A stretch of DNA of 64,000 bases from Nitrospirillum sp034427435. Lineage in GTDB: Bacteria; Pseudomonadota; Alphaproteobacteria; Azospirillales; Azospirillaceae. Position 1 is the stretch's first letter; each line of letters starts with the position of its first letter. The stretch covers positions 1,488,001-1,552,000 of the forward strand of contig NZ_JAXQNP010000002.1 in the NCBI RefSeq assembly GCF_034427435.1, given 5' to 3'. Below the pieces are notes generated by a model, which saw only the letters and a list, made by a program, of their open reading frames with translations, was not told the DNA's origin and searched no databases. This document shows, piece after piece, positions 24,763 to 40,019 of the stretch. A program made the position numbers and the translations under genes.

Positions 24763-25236
24763 TCAGCGGAAGGCGATCTCGACGATCTCATAGCTCTTGG
24801 AGCCGCCGGGCGTCGTCACTTCGACATTGTCGCCGACATGCTTGCCGATCAGCGCGCGCGCCAGCGGGCTGGTGATCGACAGGAAGCCGTTTTTGATGTC
24901 GCTCTCGTCCGCGCCGACGATCTGGTACGTGGACTCCTCATCGGTGTCCTCATCCGCAAGGCGGATGGTGGCACCGAACTTCACGGCGTTGCCGGTCAGC
25001 TTGCTGACGTCGATCACCTCGGCCCGGCTGATCTTGTCCTCAAGCTCCATGACACGCCCTTCGATGAAGCTCTGACGCTCTCGGGCGGCGTGGTATTCCG
25101 CGTTTTCCGACAGGTCGCCGTGCTCGCGCGCCTCGGCGATGGCCTTGATCACGGCTGGCCGCTCGATGACCTTCAGATGCTTCAGTTCTTCCTGGAGGCG
25201 GGTGTAACCCGCAAACGTCATCGGGATTTTTTCCAT
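24763..25236 (-). CDS. greA: Transcription elongation factor GreA
   Basis: Binds RNA polymerase's secondary channel and stimulates cleavage of backtracked RNA. The 157-residue protein has the N-terminal coiled coil (EELKHLKVIERPAVIKAIAEAREHGDLSENAEYHAARERQ) with the acidic DLSENAEY tip, and the FKBP-like C-domain. Length and signature are exact. It lies 160 bases downstream of carB on the same strand, with a GC-rich, hairpin-forming leader between. Confidence 0.97.
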   Translation of the reverse strand: MEKIPMTFAGYTRLQEELKHLKVIERPAVIKAIAEAREHGDLSENAEYHAARERQSFIEGRVMELEDKISRAEVIDVSKLTGNAVKFGATIRLADEDTDEESTYQIVGADESDIKNGFLSITSPLARALIGKHVGDNVEVTTPGGSKSYEIVEIAFR

Positions 25237-25395
25237 AGCCTTCGATATTCCGTTACTCAGAACCCAGGGGCGTTGCCCCTGGGGCGAGCCCCTGGGGGCC
25301 GCATCGCGACAACGAGAAACCCTCCCGAGGGTGATCTTGATCCCGGGATGGCGGCCGGTCGGCCGTCATCCCCAGGTCGATCGATCACCCGCAGG

Positions 25396-28677
<3,282 letters not shown>

Positions 28678-28760
28678 GAGGGTCAGCCGCCATTTTTTTG
28701 AATTCTACCGCCCGGTCCGTCCGGCATCCGCAAGGGACGCTCCAAACTCCGGCCACACAA

Positions 28761-28799
28761 AACAATCCCCGGCCTGGAGTGATGGCGCGGGGGATTGTT
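28761..28799 (-). terminator. Terminator upstream of carB
   Basis: AACAATCCCC (28761-28770) and GGGGATTGTT (28790-28799), a 10-base-pair stem with a 19-base loop, followed on the minus strand by TTGTGTGG. It would end the transcript of the secreted-protein gene before carB. Confidence 0.6.
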
Positions 28800-28921
28800 C
28801 GGCTGAGCCGCTTATATAAAGGGGCGCCGCCCCGGGGGAAGCGCTGCATATGGGGTGGGGGGGTGCGCCTATCGCAACCCCAAGGCCGAAACCAGGGCTT
28901 GATCCGCGTCGAACCAGGGGC

Positions 28922-29539
28922 TTAGGGGGCTTGCGGGGGGCCGCCGGGGGGCGGGCTCGCGCCGGCCGGGTCCTTGCCATAGCCGCCGCCGGGCCCGTAG
29001 TACCAGGGCAGCAGCACGTCCTGCCGCGCGGTGTAGACGGTGCAGCGCGCCGTGTCCTGCTTGTCGAAGAAATAGACCGTGCCGGCCTCGCGCTTGCGGT
29101 CGGGGTCCACCAGGTTGATGGCCCAGGTGCCATAGGCCACGCCCAGCGGCGTCTCCTTGGGCCCGAAGGCGCGGTACAGCATGTTGACGCGCTGGGTGAA
29201 GCGACCCCGGCGGCAGGCGTCCGACAGCTCCCGCGACACCGTCATCATGCGCCCCGCCGGGCCGGCGAAGGCATAGACGATGCGCGGTTGGGTATAGCGC
29301 GGTGGCAGGGGCAGGGCGACCGCCGGCGGCGGGCTGGGGTCGTAGGGGCCGGCACCCATGTGGCCCGGCTGCGGCTGGGCCAGCTTCATCGGGTCGTGCG
29401 ACGGGGTGGGGTGGACCATCCATTGCGCCGGGCTGCCGGACACGGGCGTCGCCTGCGGCATCGTCTGCGCATGGGCCATCGCCGCGGCCAGAAAGGCCGC
29501 CGTCAGGGCTACCGGTAAAAGACGAGAATAGACGCGCAT
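28922..29539 (-). CDS. Secreted protein of unknown function
   Basis: A 205-residue protein with a signal peptide (RVYSRLLPVALTAAFLAAAMAHAQ, cleavage after AHA). The mature N-terminus is Pro-rich (PTPSHDPMKLAQPQPG), followed by a conserved-looking domain with Cys pairs (SDACRRGRF and TARCTVYTAR) and a Pro/Gly-rich tail. Function unknown; exported to the periplasm or beyond. The in-frame GTG one codon upstream is less likely. It sits between carA and carB with its own AT-rich promoter region at 29540-29640. Confidence 0.75.
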   Translation of the reverse strand: MRVYSRLLPVALTAAFLAAAMAHAQTMPQATPVSGSPAQWMVHPTPSHDPMKLAQPQPGHMGAGPYDPSPPPAVALPLPPRYTQPRIVYAFAGPAGRMMTVSRELSDACRRGRFTQRVNMLYRAFGPKETPLGVAYGTWAINLVDPDRKREAGTVYFFDKQDTARCTVYTARQDVLLPWYYGPGGGYGKDPAGASPPPGGPPQAP

Positions 29540-29641
29540 CACTTAAGACTATCACCGATCGACCTTCGGCGGGAGTCGGCGCGTCAAATGATGAAAACTG
29601 TATTAGATGGATTTATTTAAAATTTTATCAGACTGCGTCAA

Positions 29642-29974
29642 TCAACGGGACCGCAGATAGCGCGTCAGGAACCCCGCGACCTTCAGGCGGCGGGCCTCAT
29701 CCAGGTTGACGAAGTTGATCTTGGCGTCCTTGCCCACCACCGCCGCCACCTGGCCATCGCAGATGAAGGCGATGTTTTCCTTGCTGTCCTTGAACGCCAC
29801 CTTCATGCGGAAAGTGGCGCCCTGGCCCAATCCGCCGGCGCCGGTGGCGGTAAAGCTGTTCGCCGCCATGTTGTTGATGGCATAGGTTTTCGAGTTGATG
29901 ACGACGCTGGCGGCCAACGCCGGCACCTTCACCTTCTCAATCACGTCCTTTTTCAGGAAGTCGAACACGCCCAT
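29642..29974 (-). CDS. Small conserved-type protein, unknown function
   Basis: A 110-residue protein beginning MGVFDFLKKDVIEKVKV, with a beta-rich core (VVINSKTYAINNMAANSF, FRMKVAFKDSKENIAFICDGQVAAVV). The pattern is vaguely PilZ-like, but the PilZ RxxxR and DxSxxG motifs are absent, so no assignment is made. A GAGG ribosome site lies 8 bases before the ATG at 29974. Between carA and the secreted-protein gene on the same strand. Confidence 0.65.
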   Translation of the reverse strand: MGVFDFLKKDVIEKVKVPALAASVVINSKTYAINNMAANSFTATGAGGLGQGATFRMKVAFKDSKENIAFICDGQVAAVVGKDAKINFVNLDEARRLKVAGFLTRYLRSR

Positions 29975-30058
29975 TATTGGCCTCATGCCGCTGTCAAACG
30001 AAATTTATAGCAGCGGTTCGGAATTTTTACGAGGGGGTCGGGCGGGCGCAAAAGGTGA

Positions 30059-30086
30059 GGGCCGGTGAAGCTGGCTTCACCGGCCC
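30059..30086 (-). terminator. Terminator of carA
   Basis: Perfect 12-base-pair stem GGGCCGGTGAAG / CTTCACCGGCCC with a 4-base loop, 43 bases after the carA stop; minus strand continues TCACCTTTTG. Confidence 0.75.
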
Positions 30087-30128
30087 CGCAACCCTAAACC
30101 CGTCAGTATTTCGGCCAGTATTGCCGGC

Positions 30129-31298
<1,170 letters not shown>

Positions 31299-31689
31299 CT
31301 CGTCAATCCATTCGCTGCGGGGCGCATTCCGGACGGCGGTCGTGGCAACCGCCCTTGAACGTGCCCTCTCAATCTCTTCCGGCTCGACCTTGTGGGCGCG
31401 CGTCTAGGCGGGGCGGGAACCGCCCCCTGGAGCGCGGGCATGCCCCATGGGCCGCCCCAATATCGTCGGAAATTCTCTGTGACATAAAGAAGGCGGGCGG
31501 CCGGGTCAAGCGATGGCCCCCATGCTTGCGGCGCGGGGGCGCCTCCGTCATCTGGGCGCTGGCGCTCAAGGGATAGGGCGGTTAAGGTTCGTCCTTCCCC
31601 ATTGATTGGCTTCCGTCCCGTGCGCGCCCCGAACCAGGGTCACCGGGTGGGATGCCGGTTGCCGTGATGCCTCTTGAGGAAGCCGACCC
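31299..31689. other. Intergenic region between carA and yqeY
   Basis: 391 bases with no supported gene. It must carry divergent promoters for carA and for yqeY-dnaG-rpoD. AT-rich patches at 31460-31495 (TATCGTCGGAAATTCTCTG) and a Shine-Dalgarno-like GAGGAAG just before 31690 are visible; no clear operator or riboswitch was found. Confidence 0.6.
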
Positions 31690-32148
31690 ATGCTGCGCGA
31701 ACGTTTCACCCAGGCCATGAAGGACGCCATGAAGGCGAAGGACGCGCAGACGCTGTCCGCCGTCCGGATGATCATGGCGGAACTGAAGAAGCGGGACATC
31801 GATGCGCGTCCCAAGGGCCAGATGGACGGCATCCCCGAGGCCGAGATCGGCAGCATGCTGCAGAGCATGGTGAAGCAGCGCCGTGAGTCGGTGGCCCTCT
31901 ACCGCCAGGGCGGCCGCGAGGAACTGGCCGCGCAGGAGGAGGCGGAGATCGCCGTCATCATGTCCTTCCTGCCCAAGCAGCTGACGGAGGAGGAGACCAA
32001 GGCCGCCGTCGCCCAGGCCGTCGCCGATACGGGTGCCGCCAGCGTGAAGGACATGGGCAAGGTCATGGCCGTGTTGAAGGACAAGTACACCGGGCAGATG
32101 GACTTCTCCACCGTCGGCCCGCTGGTCAAGGCCGCCCTGAACGGCTGA
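31690..32148 (+). CDS. yqeY: GatB/YqeY-domain protein
   Basis: A 152-residue YqeY protein, related to the tail of GatB amidotransferase subunits and thought to handle tRNA or RNA. The conserved helices LRERFTQAMKDAMKAKD, TLSAVRMIMAELKKRDID, FLPKQLTEEE and DMGKVMAVLKDKYTGQMDFSTVGPLVKAAL are all present. First gene of the yqeY-dnaG-rpoD cluster typical of alphaproteobacteria, 87 bases before dnaG. Ribosome site TTGAGGAAG about 6 bases upstream. Confidence 0.9.
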   Translation: MLRERFTQAMKDAMKAKDAQTLSAVRMIMAELKKRDIDARPKGQMDGIPEAEIGSMLQSMVKQRRESVALYRQGGREELAAQEEAEIAVIMSFLPKQLTEEETKAAVAQAVADTGAASVKDMGKVMAVLKDKYTGQMDFSTVGPLVKAALNG

Positions 32149-32235
32149 GTCCCGGCCGGGGCCGGCGGCATGCGTCCGGCCCCTTCCGACTCCTTCTGCT
32201 GATCAACGCAACATTTCCGGACCCGTCCACGTCCC

Positions 32236-34100
32236 ATGGCCCTGCCGCCCCAATTCCTGGAAGAGCTGCGGAACCGGCTGACCCTGTCGGACGTGGTCAT
32301 GCGGCGCGTGCGCCTGCAGCGGGCGGGGCGGGAATTCCGCGCGCCCTGTCCCTTTCACAACGAAAAGACGCCCAGCTTCTACGTCAACGACCAGAAGGGC
32401 TTTTTCCACTGCTTTGGCTGCGGCGCCCATGGCGACGTCATCGGCTTCGTCATGCGCCACGACAATCTGTCGTTCATGGAGGCGGTGGAGGCGCTGGCGC
32501 CCGACGCCGGCCTGACCGTGCCCAAGGCCAGCCCGCAAGAGCGGGAGCGGTTCGAGCGCGAGAAATCGCTGTACGACCTGGTGGAGCGCGCCACCCGCTG
32601 GTTCGAGGGGCAGCTGCGCGCGCCCGTGGGACGCCATGGCCTGGCCTACCTGCGGGGCCGCGGCCTGGATGACGAGGCCATGGCCCGCTTCCGCCTGGGC
32701 TATGCCCCCAGCGACGGCGCCGGCCTGCGGGCGGAACTGGTCACCGCCGGCTATACCGAGGCCGACATGGTGGAGGCCGGGCTGTTCAAGCGGCCGGACG
32801 ACGGCCGCGCGCCCTTTCCCTTCTTCCGCAACCGGGTGCTGTTCCCGGTCACCGACCGGCGCGGCCGGGTGGTGGCCTTCGGCGGCCGCATCCTGGAGGG
32901 GGAAGGCCCCAAGTACATCAATTCCGCCGAGAACCCCCTGTTCCACAAGGGCGACATCCTCTACGGCATGAGCCGGGCGCGCCAGGCGGCGGCGGACGGC
33001 AAGCCGGTGATCGTCACCGAAGGCTACATGGACGTCATCGCCAGCGTCATGGCGGGGTTCGAGGGCGCGGTGGCGCCGCTGGGCACGGCGCTGACCGAGA
33101 CGCAGATCCAGGCCCTGTGGAAGCTGGCGCCCGAGGGGCAGCGCCTGCCCATCCTGTGCTTCGACGGCGACAACGCCGGCCGGCGCGCCGCCTTCCGCGC
33201 GGTGGAGCGCGTGCTGCCCCTGCTGATGCCCGACCATTCCGTGCGTGTCGCCTTCATGCCGGAGAAGGAGGATCCCGACAGCCTGATCCGCGCCGGCGGG
33301 GCCGCCGCCTTCCAGGCGGTGCTGGACCGGGCGCGGCCGCTGACGGACGTGCTGTGGGACATGGAGGCGGCGGAGCGCGACCTAACCCAGCCCGACGCCC
33401 AGGCCGGCATGCAGGCGGCCCTGGAGGCGCAGCTGGAGCGCATTCCCGACGCCCGGGTGCGCAACGCCTATCACCGCGCCTTCAAAGATCGCCTGTACCA
33501 GTTGGGCCGTCCCGCCCGCCCGGCGTTCCAGCCGGGGGCGGGGGAGGCTACACGCGCGGGCAGCGCCCCGGCGCCCCGCCCTTCCCGGTGGCGCGGCAGT
33601 GGGACAAACGCTTCCGCACGCGTGTCGAGATCGGGTCGGCGCGCTGGCGCGAGCGCCTGCTGCTGGCCGTGGTGCTGAACCATCCCGTGCTGTTCGAGAC
33701 CCTGGGCGAGACGCTGGCCATGATCAGTTTCGCCACCGAGGGGCTGGAACGGCTGCGCCAGGCCCTGGTCGAATGCCTGTCCCACGATTCGGGACTTGAC
33801 GCGGCGGGTTTGCGACGCCACTTGTCAGCGTGCGGCTTTGCCGATGAACTGGATGAAACGTTGGGGGCGGACCTGCCCTCTTACGCCCGTCCGGAGGCGA
33901 CGCCCGAGTCCGCCCGGGCGGGCTGGCAGGAGGTTTGGCTCAATTCCCAGGAGCTGGTGTTCCAGACCGAGCTGCGCGAGGCGGAGCGGCGCCTGGCCGA
34001 GGATCCGAGCGAGGAGACCCTGGCCCGGCTGATGGCCCTGAAACGGGAAGAGTTGATACGCCGGGGCCATGCCCTGGATCCGGAGGGTGAGGGCGTCTGA
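32236..34100 (+). CDS. dnaG: DNA primase (apparent frameshift)
   Basis: Makes RNA primers for replication. The N-terminal zinc motif (CPFHNEKTPSF ... FFHCFGCGAHGD; Cys38, His41, Cys59, Cys62) and the Toprim core (VTEGYMDVIA, CFDGDNAGRRA, EKEDPDSLIR) are intact. At the five-G run 33540-33544 the given frame turns to nonsense and stops at 33678. One extra G restores GAGGGYTRGQRPGAPPF and the C-terminal helicase-binding domain to 34100, total 621 residues. Because the DnaB-interaction domain is essential, a consensus error is the likely cause. Lies between yqeY and rpoD. Confidence 0.93.
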
Positions 34101-34488
34101 CGCCGCCACCCGACGATTGTTTGATGTTGGCGCTGGGGAGCGACGATTACGCGAAAAGGCGATGCGGGTCCGGCCTGGACGGACGGTTAGGGATGTCGAG
34201 GGGGTGGCGTAACCGGGGATTTTGTCCGGTGCGGCGCCTTTTTTCGTCCCAAGCCCTGTTTTTGGTGGGAACGCGCGCTTTCTTTGGGTATCGGGTGTCC
34301 GCGGCATTGGCAGTGCCGGTTTCGTCGCCTTGTCGCGGCGACCGGCGCCGACGGGTTCAGGCCCTGGTTTCGAGTAAGGGGCCTGGTTTCGAGTAAAGGG
34401 TATGGGCCGGCGCCCATGAAGGCCGGCTGTCAGGGTTGAACCGGCGTTCAGTTGGTTTGCATTTCAGTTAGTCGGGGACATTGAGCGA
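34101..34488. other. Intergenic region between dnaG and rpoD
   Basis: 388 bases without a supported gene. It includes a short hairpin near 34165-34180 (GTCCG/CGGAC), a T-rich stretch at 34233-34245, and a tandem repeat of CTGGTTTCGAGTAA (34364-34377 and 34383-34396). The rpoD promoter should lie here; no convincing -35/-10 pair was identified. Confidence 0.6.
34364..34396 (+). repeat. 19-base tandem duplication upstream of rpoD
   Basis: CTGGTTTCGAGTAA occurs at 34364-34377 and again at 34383-34396, a 19-base period with GGGGC spacers. It sits about 95 bases before the rpoD start codon. Confidence 0.7.
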
Positions 34489-36480
<1,992 letters not shown>

Positions 36481-36507
36481 TCCCCATCGGGGTTGGGCGC
36501 GTAAACG

Positions 36508-36538
36508 AAAAGGGCGGTCCCGCTGGGCCGCCCTTTTT
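36508..36538 (+). terminator. Intrinsic terminator of rpoD
   Basis: AAAAGGGCGG (36508-36517) and CCGCCCTTTT (36528-36537), 10-base loop, followed by TTTTTG. It lies 27 bases after the stop and at the edge of the AT-rich island. Confidence 0.92.
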
Positions 36539-36573
36539 GTATGCGACAAAATTAAATATGAATGCGGCTTCGC

Positions 36574-37473
36574 TTAGCTTAGGAACCTTCCAATAAGTCC
36601 CAATATGCCGGAGGCGATAAGATTCCCAACGGCGCCTTCACATGACGTACGGATCGATGCTAAGCTTTGTCGGATGAGGGAGCTATTAGGGCTCTGGGAC
36701 TTGATCTCGGCCTCTATTGTGTTGAGCGCCGAGAGCGTGGGGGTTTGTATCTGATCAGGAAGTTGTTCTATTGATATTTTTATTTGTCTTATGGCTTCTG
36801 CGAGGTCGTTAAGGTCCGATGAATTGTAATTAGCGCTCTGGTTCGTGTGCACGTGCGATTTAGATACGTCTCCGAAGACCCCGATATTCCCATTTATATT
36901 ATAAGTGTTGTTTGCCATATTTCGCACCTTCTCCTTTTCGTTTTGCGTAAAGCTCATTCCAATGCCCAATACACCGGCCTTCTCTAGCGATAAAGACCAA
37001 TCTAATATTCTGTTCCTAACTGCATCAAGCAACCGAATCGCTGCTGAAATTGGAATGTGGACCTGGAATTGTGTATTAAAGCCAAACATATCTGACAAAA
37101 TAAGCTGTTGTTGTTGATTTGGTGAATATGAGACGTATCCAATTCCCTTTTCTGTTCTTCTGATGGTATCTTCTATGGAGCTGATTGGTTCATTTGCTCG
37201 GCACGTTGAGACAATTTCTTCTAATCTTGAGTCTTGAATTACGGCTGGAATCCAGCCGCGGTATGGGTTTAAGGCTTTCAGGGTCCCGACCAGTCTTCGA
37301 TATTCTGGCAAGTTGTTAAAGTCAGGGTATCCATTCATTTCGTGGTCTATCCACTCTCTAACATCAGCCAAGTCGAGCTTAACGGAGACTGTTTTCGCCA
37401 TGCGAAGAAGGTCGGCAATCAGTGTCTCGCTATTCATTGCGGCAGCTTGTAGCTGTATGACGAGAGAATCCAT
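36574..37473 (-). CDS. AbiTii-domain (abortive infection) protein
   Basis: A 299-residue protein on an AT-rich island. Residues about 15-185 carry the AbiTii pattern: IADLLRMAKTVSVKLDL, WIDHEMNGYPDFNNLPEYR (41-59), LNPYRGWIPAV (69-78) and ILDWSLSLEKAGVLGIGMSF (156-175), ending TQNEKEKVRNM. A Gly/Asn-rich linker (NNTYNINGNIGVFGDVS) leads to a helical C-half with a hydrophobic end (GNLIASGILGLIGRFLS). AbiTii proteins are linked to phage abortive infection, but mechanism and partner are not established. Base composition differs sharply from the flanks, which suggests transfer. No partner gene is adjacent. Confidence 0.82.
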   Translation of the reverse strand: MDSLVIQLQAAAMNSETLIADLLRMAKTVSVKLDLADVREWIDHEMNGYPDFNNLPEYRRLVGTLKALNPYRGWIPAVIQDSRLEEIVSTCRANEPISSIEDTIRRTEKGIGYVSYSPNQQQQLILSDMFGFNTQFQVHIPISAAIRLLDAVRNRILDWSLSLEKAGVLGIGMSFTQNEKEKVRNMANNTYNINGNIGVFGDVSKSHVHTNQSANYNSSDLNDLAEAIRQIKISIEQLPDQIQTPTLSALNTIEAEIKSQSPNSSLIRQSLASIRTSCEGAVGNLIASGILGLIGRFLS

Positions 37474-37579
37474 GGGGGGCTCGCGATAAAGGGCGTCCCG
37501 CTAATAGTAGACGATTCTAATTTCGCTGCTAGATGGGTGTGGTCAACCTATGCGAAAACGACAAGTATTGCGGATGGTC

Positions 37580-37984
37580 CTACTCCAGCAGCATGTCCGC
37601 CAGGTTCTTCCTTTTCGCCGCCGCCGGTGCCCTGGCCTTCTTCGGCGCCTTGGCCGGCGCGCGCAGGGCGGCGTCGATCGCCAGGCGGGCCCAGCGTAGC
37701 AGCTCCTCGGGCTCGTCCATGGCGCCCTCGGGCGGGGTGTAATAGCCCAGCGAGCGGTGGGGCTTATCGGCCCAGGGGGCGAAGCGGATGCAGCCGGCGG
37801 CCTCGAAGGCCGGCTGGCTGACGGCGTCGGCCTTCAGGTACAGGGTGTCGTCACGGGTGATGAGGCCGAAGTTGCGGCCGTGCAAGGTCAGGCCCCGGCC
37901 GCCGAACAGGCGCGGCGCCTCGACCGGCCCTAACGGGGCAAGCAAGTCCAGGAGGTAGTCCAGGAAATCGGGGGAGACGGGCAT
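37580..37984 (-). CDS. TfoX N-terminal domain protein
   Basis: A 134-residue protein of the TfoX_N type (YjhX/TfoX-like): FLDYLLDLLAPLGPVEAPRLFGGRGLTLHGRNFGLITRDDTLYLKAD, then FAPWADKPHRSLGYYTPPEGAMDEPEELLRWARLAIDAA. Full TfoX regulates competence in gammaproteobacteria; the role of the short alphaproteobacterial forms is unknown. The C-terminal 25 residues are Lys/Ala-rich and probably disordered. It begins the core sequence after the AT-rich island. Confidence 0.85.
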   Translation of the reverse strand: MPVSPDFLDYLLDLLAPLGPVEAPRLFGGRGLTLHGRNFGLITRDDTLYLKADAVSQPAFEAAGCIRFAPWADKPHRSLGYYTPPEGAMDEPEELLRWARLAIDAALRAPAKAPKKARAPAAAKRKNLADMLLE

Positions 37985-38028
37985 TGGTCGCTGCTCCCCC
38001 GCGCAGGGCGGATTACTTCTTGCGGCCC

Positions 38029-38511
38029 TTACTTCTTACGAAACGCGTCCAGCGCCACGACGGTGCCGCCCTGCTTGGGCGCATCGTCGTCCTCCGCCGC
38101 AGGCGCGGCCTCTTCCTCGATGACCTCGTCCACCACCTCGTCCGCCTCCTCCTCATCGGGGGGCTGGAACTGCAGGGCGAAGTTGACCGAGGGGTCGGCG
38201 AAGGTGGTGATGGCGGCCATGGGCACGACCAAGCGCTCGTGACTGCCGTTGAAGCTCAGCGTCACCTCGATCCGCTCATCATTCACGTCCAGACCGTAGA
38301 ACTGGTACTGCAGGACGATGGTGATCTCATCCGGGTATTTGGCGCGCAGGAATTCCGGCATGCGCACGCCCGGATACTGGGTGCGGAAGCTGATGAAGAA
38401 GTGGTGCTCGCCGGGCAGCCCATGCTCCTGCACTTCCTTCAGCGCGTCGCGCACGACCCGGCGCAGGGCGGCCTCGACCATACGGTCGTAGCGAAGGATA
38501 TCGGTGGACAT
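38029..38511 (-). CDS. sspB: SspB-type ClpXP adaptor
   Basis: Delivers ssrA-tagged and other substrates to ClpXP. The 160-residue product starts MSTDILRYDRMVEAALRRVVRDAL and shows the conserved FFISFRTQYPGVRMPEFLRAKYPDEITIVLQYQFYGL core, which is the alphaproteobacterial SspB signature. A long acidic linker (residues 115-150) precedes a short basic tail FRKK that should bind ClpX. I use the ATG at 38511; the frame is open 23 codons further but lacks similarity. Confidence 0.92.
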   Translation of the reverse strand: MSTDILRYDRMVEAALRRVVRDALKEVQEHGLPGEHHFFISFRTQYPGVRMPEFLRAKYPDEITIVLQYQFYGLDVNDERIEVTLSFNGSHERLVVPMAAITTFADPSVNFALQFQPPDEEEADEVVDEVIEEEAAPAAEDDDAPKQGGTVVALDAFRKK

Positions 38512-39100
38512 GGTAGGCAAAACGCTCCGATAGCGGGAAGACGACGCCACCAATAGACCCGCCCGGCGCGCGATTTGCAAGCCTGGGCGCGCGAACCGCC
38601 AGCGGCGGGGCCAGGGCGAGGCGATTGGTCGCCGATTCAGTGGGGGGCTTCTGTTGCCGGGCGCCCCCCGAACCCCGTTCTTAGCTTTCCGCTAACACCC
38701 CGTTGAGGGTATTAGGCGGCCATGCGAAGAGCAGGCGCCGAATTATCGTTGGCACCTATGAAACGGCCCGATAACGGCGGAACCATGCCGAGCGAAAACC
38801 ATGCCTTTACCACGCACGTCGATCCTGATTCGCCCCCATGATGGTGGAGGCGCCGGGTACCGCCCCCGGGTCCGCAACGCTTATTCCGCAAGGCGTTTAT
38901 CGCCATAGTCGGGCAAGCCCGACATTCCTAATATAGGGATGCCGCATCAAAAGTGAAAGCCCTTCGGGGAATGGCAGGGCCGCGCCCGGCCGGCCCCTGC
39001 CGTCACATGAGATATGGGGTTCCGGTGGCCCGGCCGCTCCATTATGTAGGGACACCGTTGATAGCCGGGCCGCCCGGCGCTCACCTGCGAGAGGGCCGCC
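38512..39100. other. Intergenic region between sspB and thyA
   Basis: 589 bases, the longest gene-free stretch, holding the divergent sspB and thyA promoters. It contains a G7/C-rich inverted repeat near 38641-38670, a TTAGC-tttcc-GCTAA palindrome at about 38682-38696, and on the minus strand a 64-codon frame (38712-38906) ending GANDNSAPALRMAA. That tail resembles the ANDN endings of Rhodospirillales proteins, but codon use is not convincing and no ribosome site is evident, so it is not called as a gene. Confidence 0.5.
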
Positions 39101-39990
39101 ATGGCGCATCCGGAACACCAGTACCTGTCGCTGCTGCGCCGCCTGATCGACCAGGGGGCGACGCGGGTCGACCGCACCGGCGTGGGCACCAAGGCGCTGT
39201 TCGGCGAGTTGATGCGCTTCGACCTGTCGGCCGGCTTCCCCTGCTAACCACCAAGAAAATTTTCCACCGCCAGGCCATCCACGAGATGCTGTGGTTCCTG
39301 TCGGGCGACACCAGCATCCGGCCGCTGCTGGCCAACAAGGTGCGCATCTGGACGGACTGGCCGCTGGCCAACTACCGCAAGAAGACGGGCGAGGACATCA
39401 GCCAGGAGGATTTCGAGGCCCGCGTGCTGGCCGATGACGCCTTCGCCGCCCAGTGGGGCGACCTGGGGCCCGTCTATGGCAAGCAGTGGCGGCGCTGGCA
39501 AGGGCCGGACGGCACGGTCATCGACCAGATCCAGGAACTGGTGGACGGCATCCGCACCAATCCTACCAGCCGGCGCCTGCTGTTCACCGGCTGGAACGTG
39601 GCCGACCTGCCGGCCATGGCGCTGCCGCCCTGCCACATGACCTATCAGTTCTTCGTGGCGGATGGAAAGCTGTCCGGCCTGATCTTCCAGCGCAGTGCCG
39701 ACACCCTGCTGGGCCTCCCCTGGAACCTGTGCGAGGGCGCGCTGCTGATCCACATGCTGGCCCACCAGTGCGGCCTGGGCGTGGGCGACCTGGTGTGGCA
39801 GGGCGGGGACGTCCACCTCTACCTCAACCACATCCCCCAGGCGGAGGAGCAGCTGACGCGGGACCCGCGGCCTTTCCCCCAACTGGTGATCAAGCGCAAA
39901 GCCGACAGCCTGTTCGACTACCGCTTCGAGGATTTCGAAATCACCGGCTACGACCCCCACCCGCACATCAAGGCCGATGTGGCGGTGTGA
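39101..39990 (+). CDS. thyA: Thymidylate synthase (apparent frameshift)
   Basis: Methylates dUMP with methylenetetrahydrofolate. Start at 39101 after GAGAGGG gives MAHPEHQYLSLLRRLIDQGATRVDRTGVGTKALFGELMRFDLSAGFP; the frame then hits TAA at the four-C run 39238-39241. One extra C gives FPLLTTKKIFHRQAIHEMLWFLSGD and runs to 39990, total 296 residues. Catalytic Cys178 in ALPPCHMTYQFFV, the dUMP-phosphate QRSAD and the DVHLYLNH motif follow. A 35-residue insert (KKTGEDISQEDFEARVLADDAFAAQWG) makes it a long-form ThyA. folA lies 4.6 kb downstream. Confidence 0.93.
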
Positions 39991-40019
39991 GGGGGCGGTG
40001 TGAGGGCTGGCAGCCCGCC

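Noticed and set aside
29642..29974. PilZ (c-di-GMP binding) assignment for the small protein between the car genes
   Set aside because: The RxxxR and DxSxxG motifs that bind c-di-GMP are absent; only general size and beta-rich pattern agree.
38712..38906. 64-codon minus-strand frame ending GANDNSAPALRMAA, upstream of thyA
   Set aside because: The tail looks like an alphaproteobacterial protein end, but codon use is mixed, no ribosome site is visible and most of the frame overlaps what should be promoter DNA.
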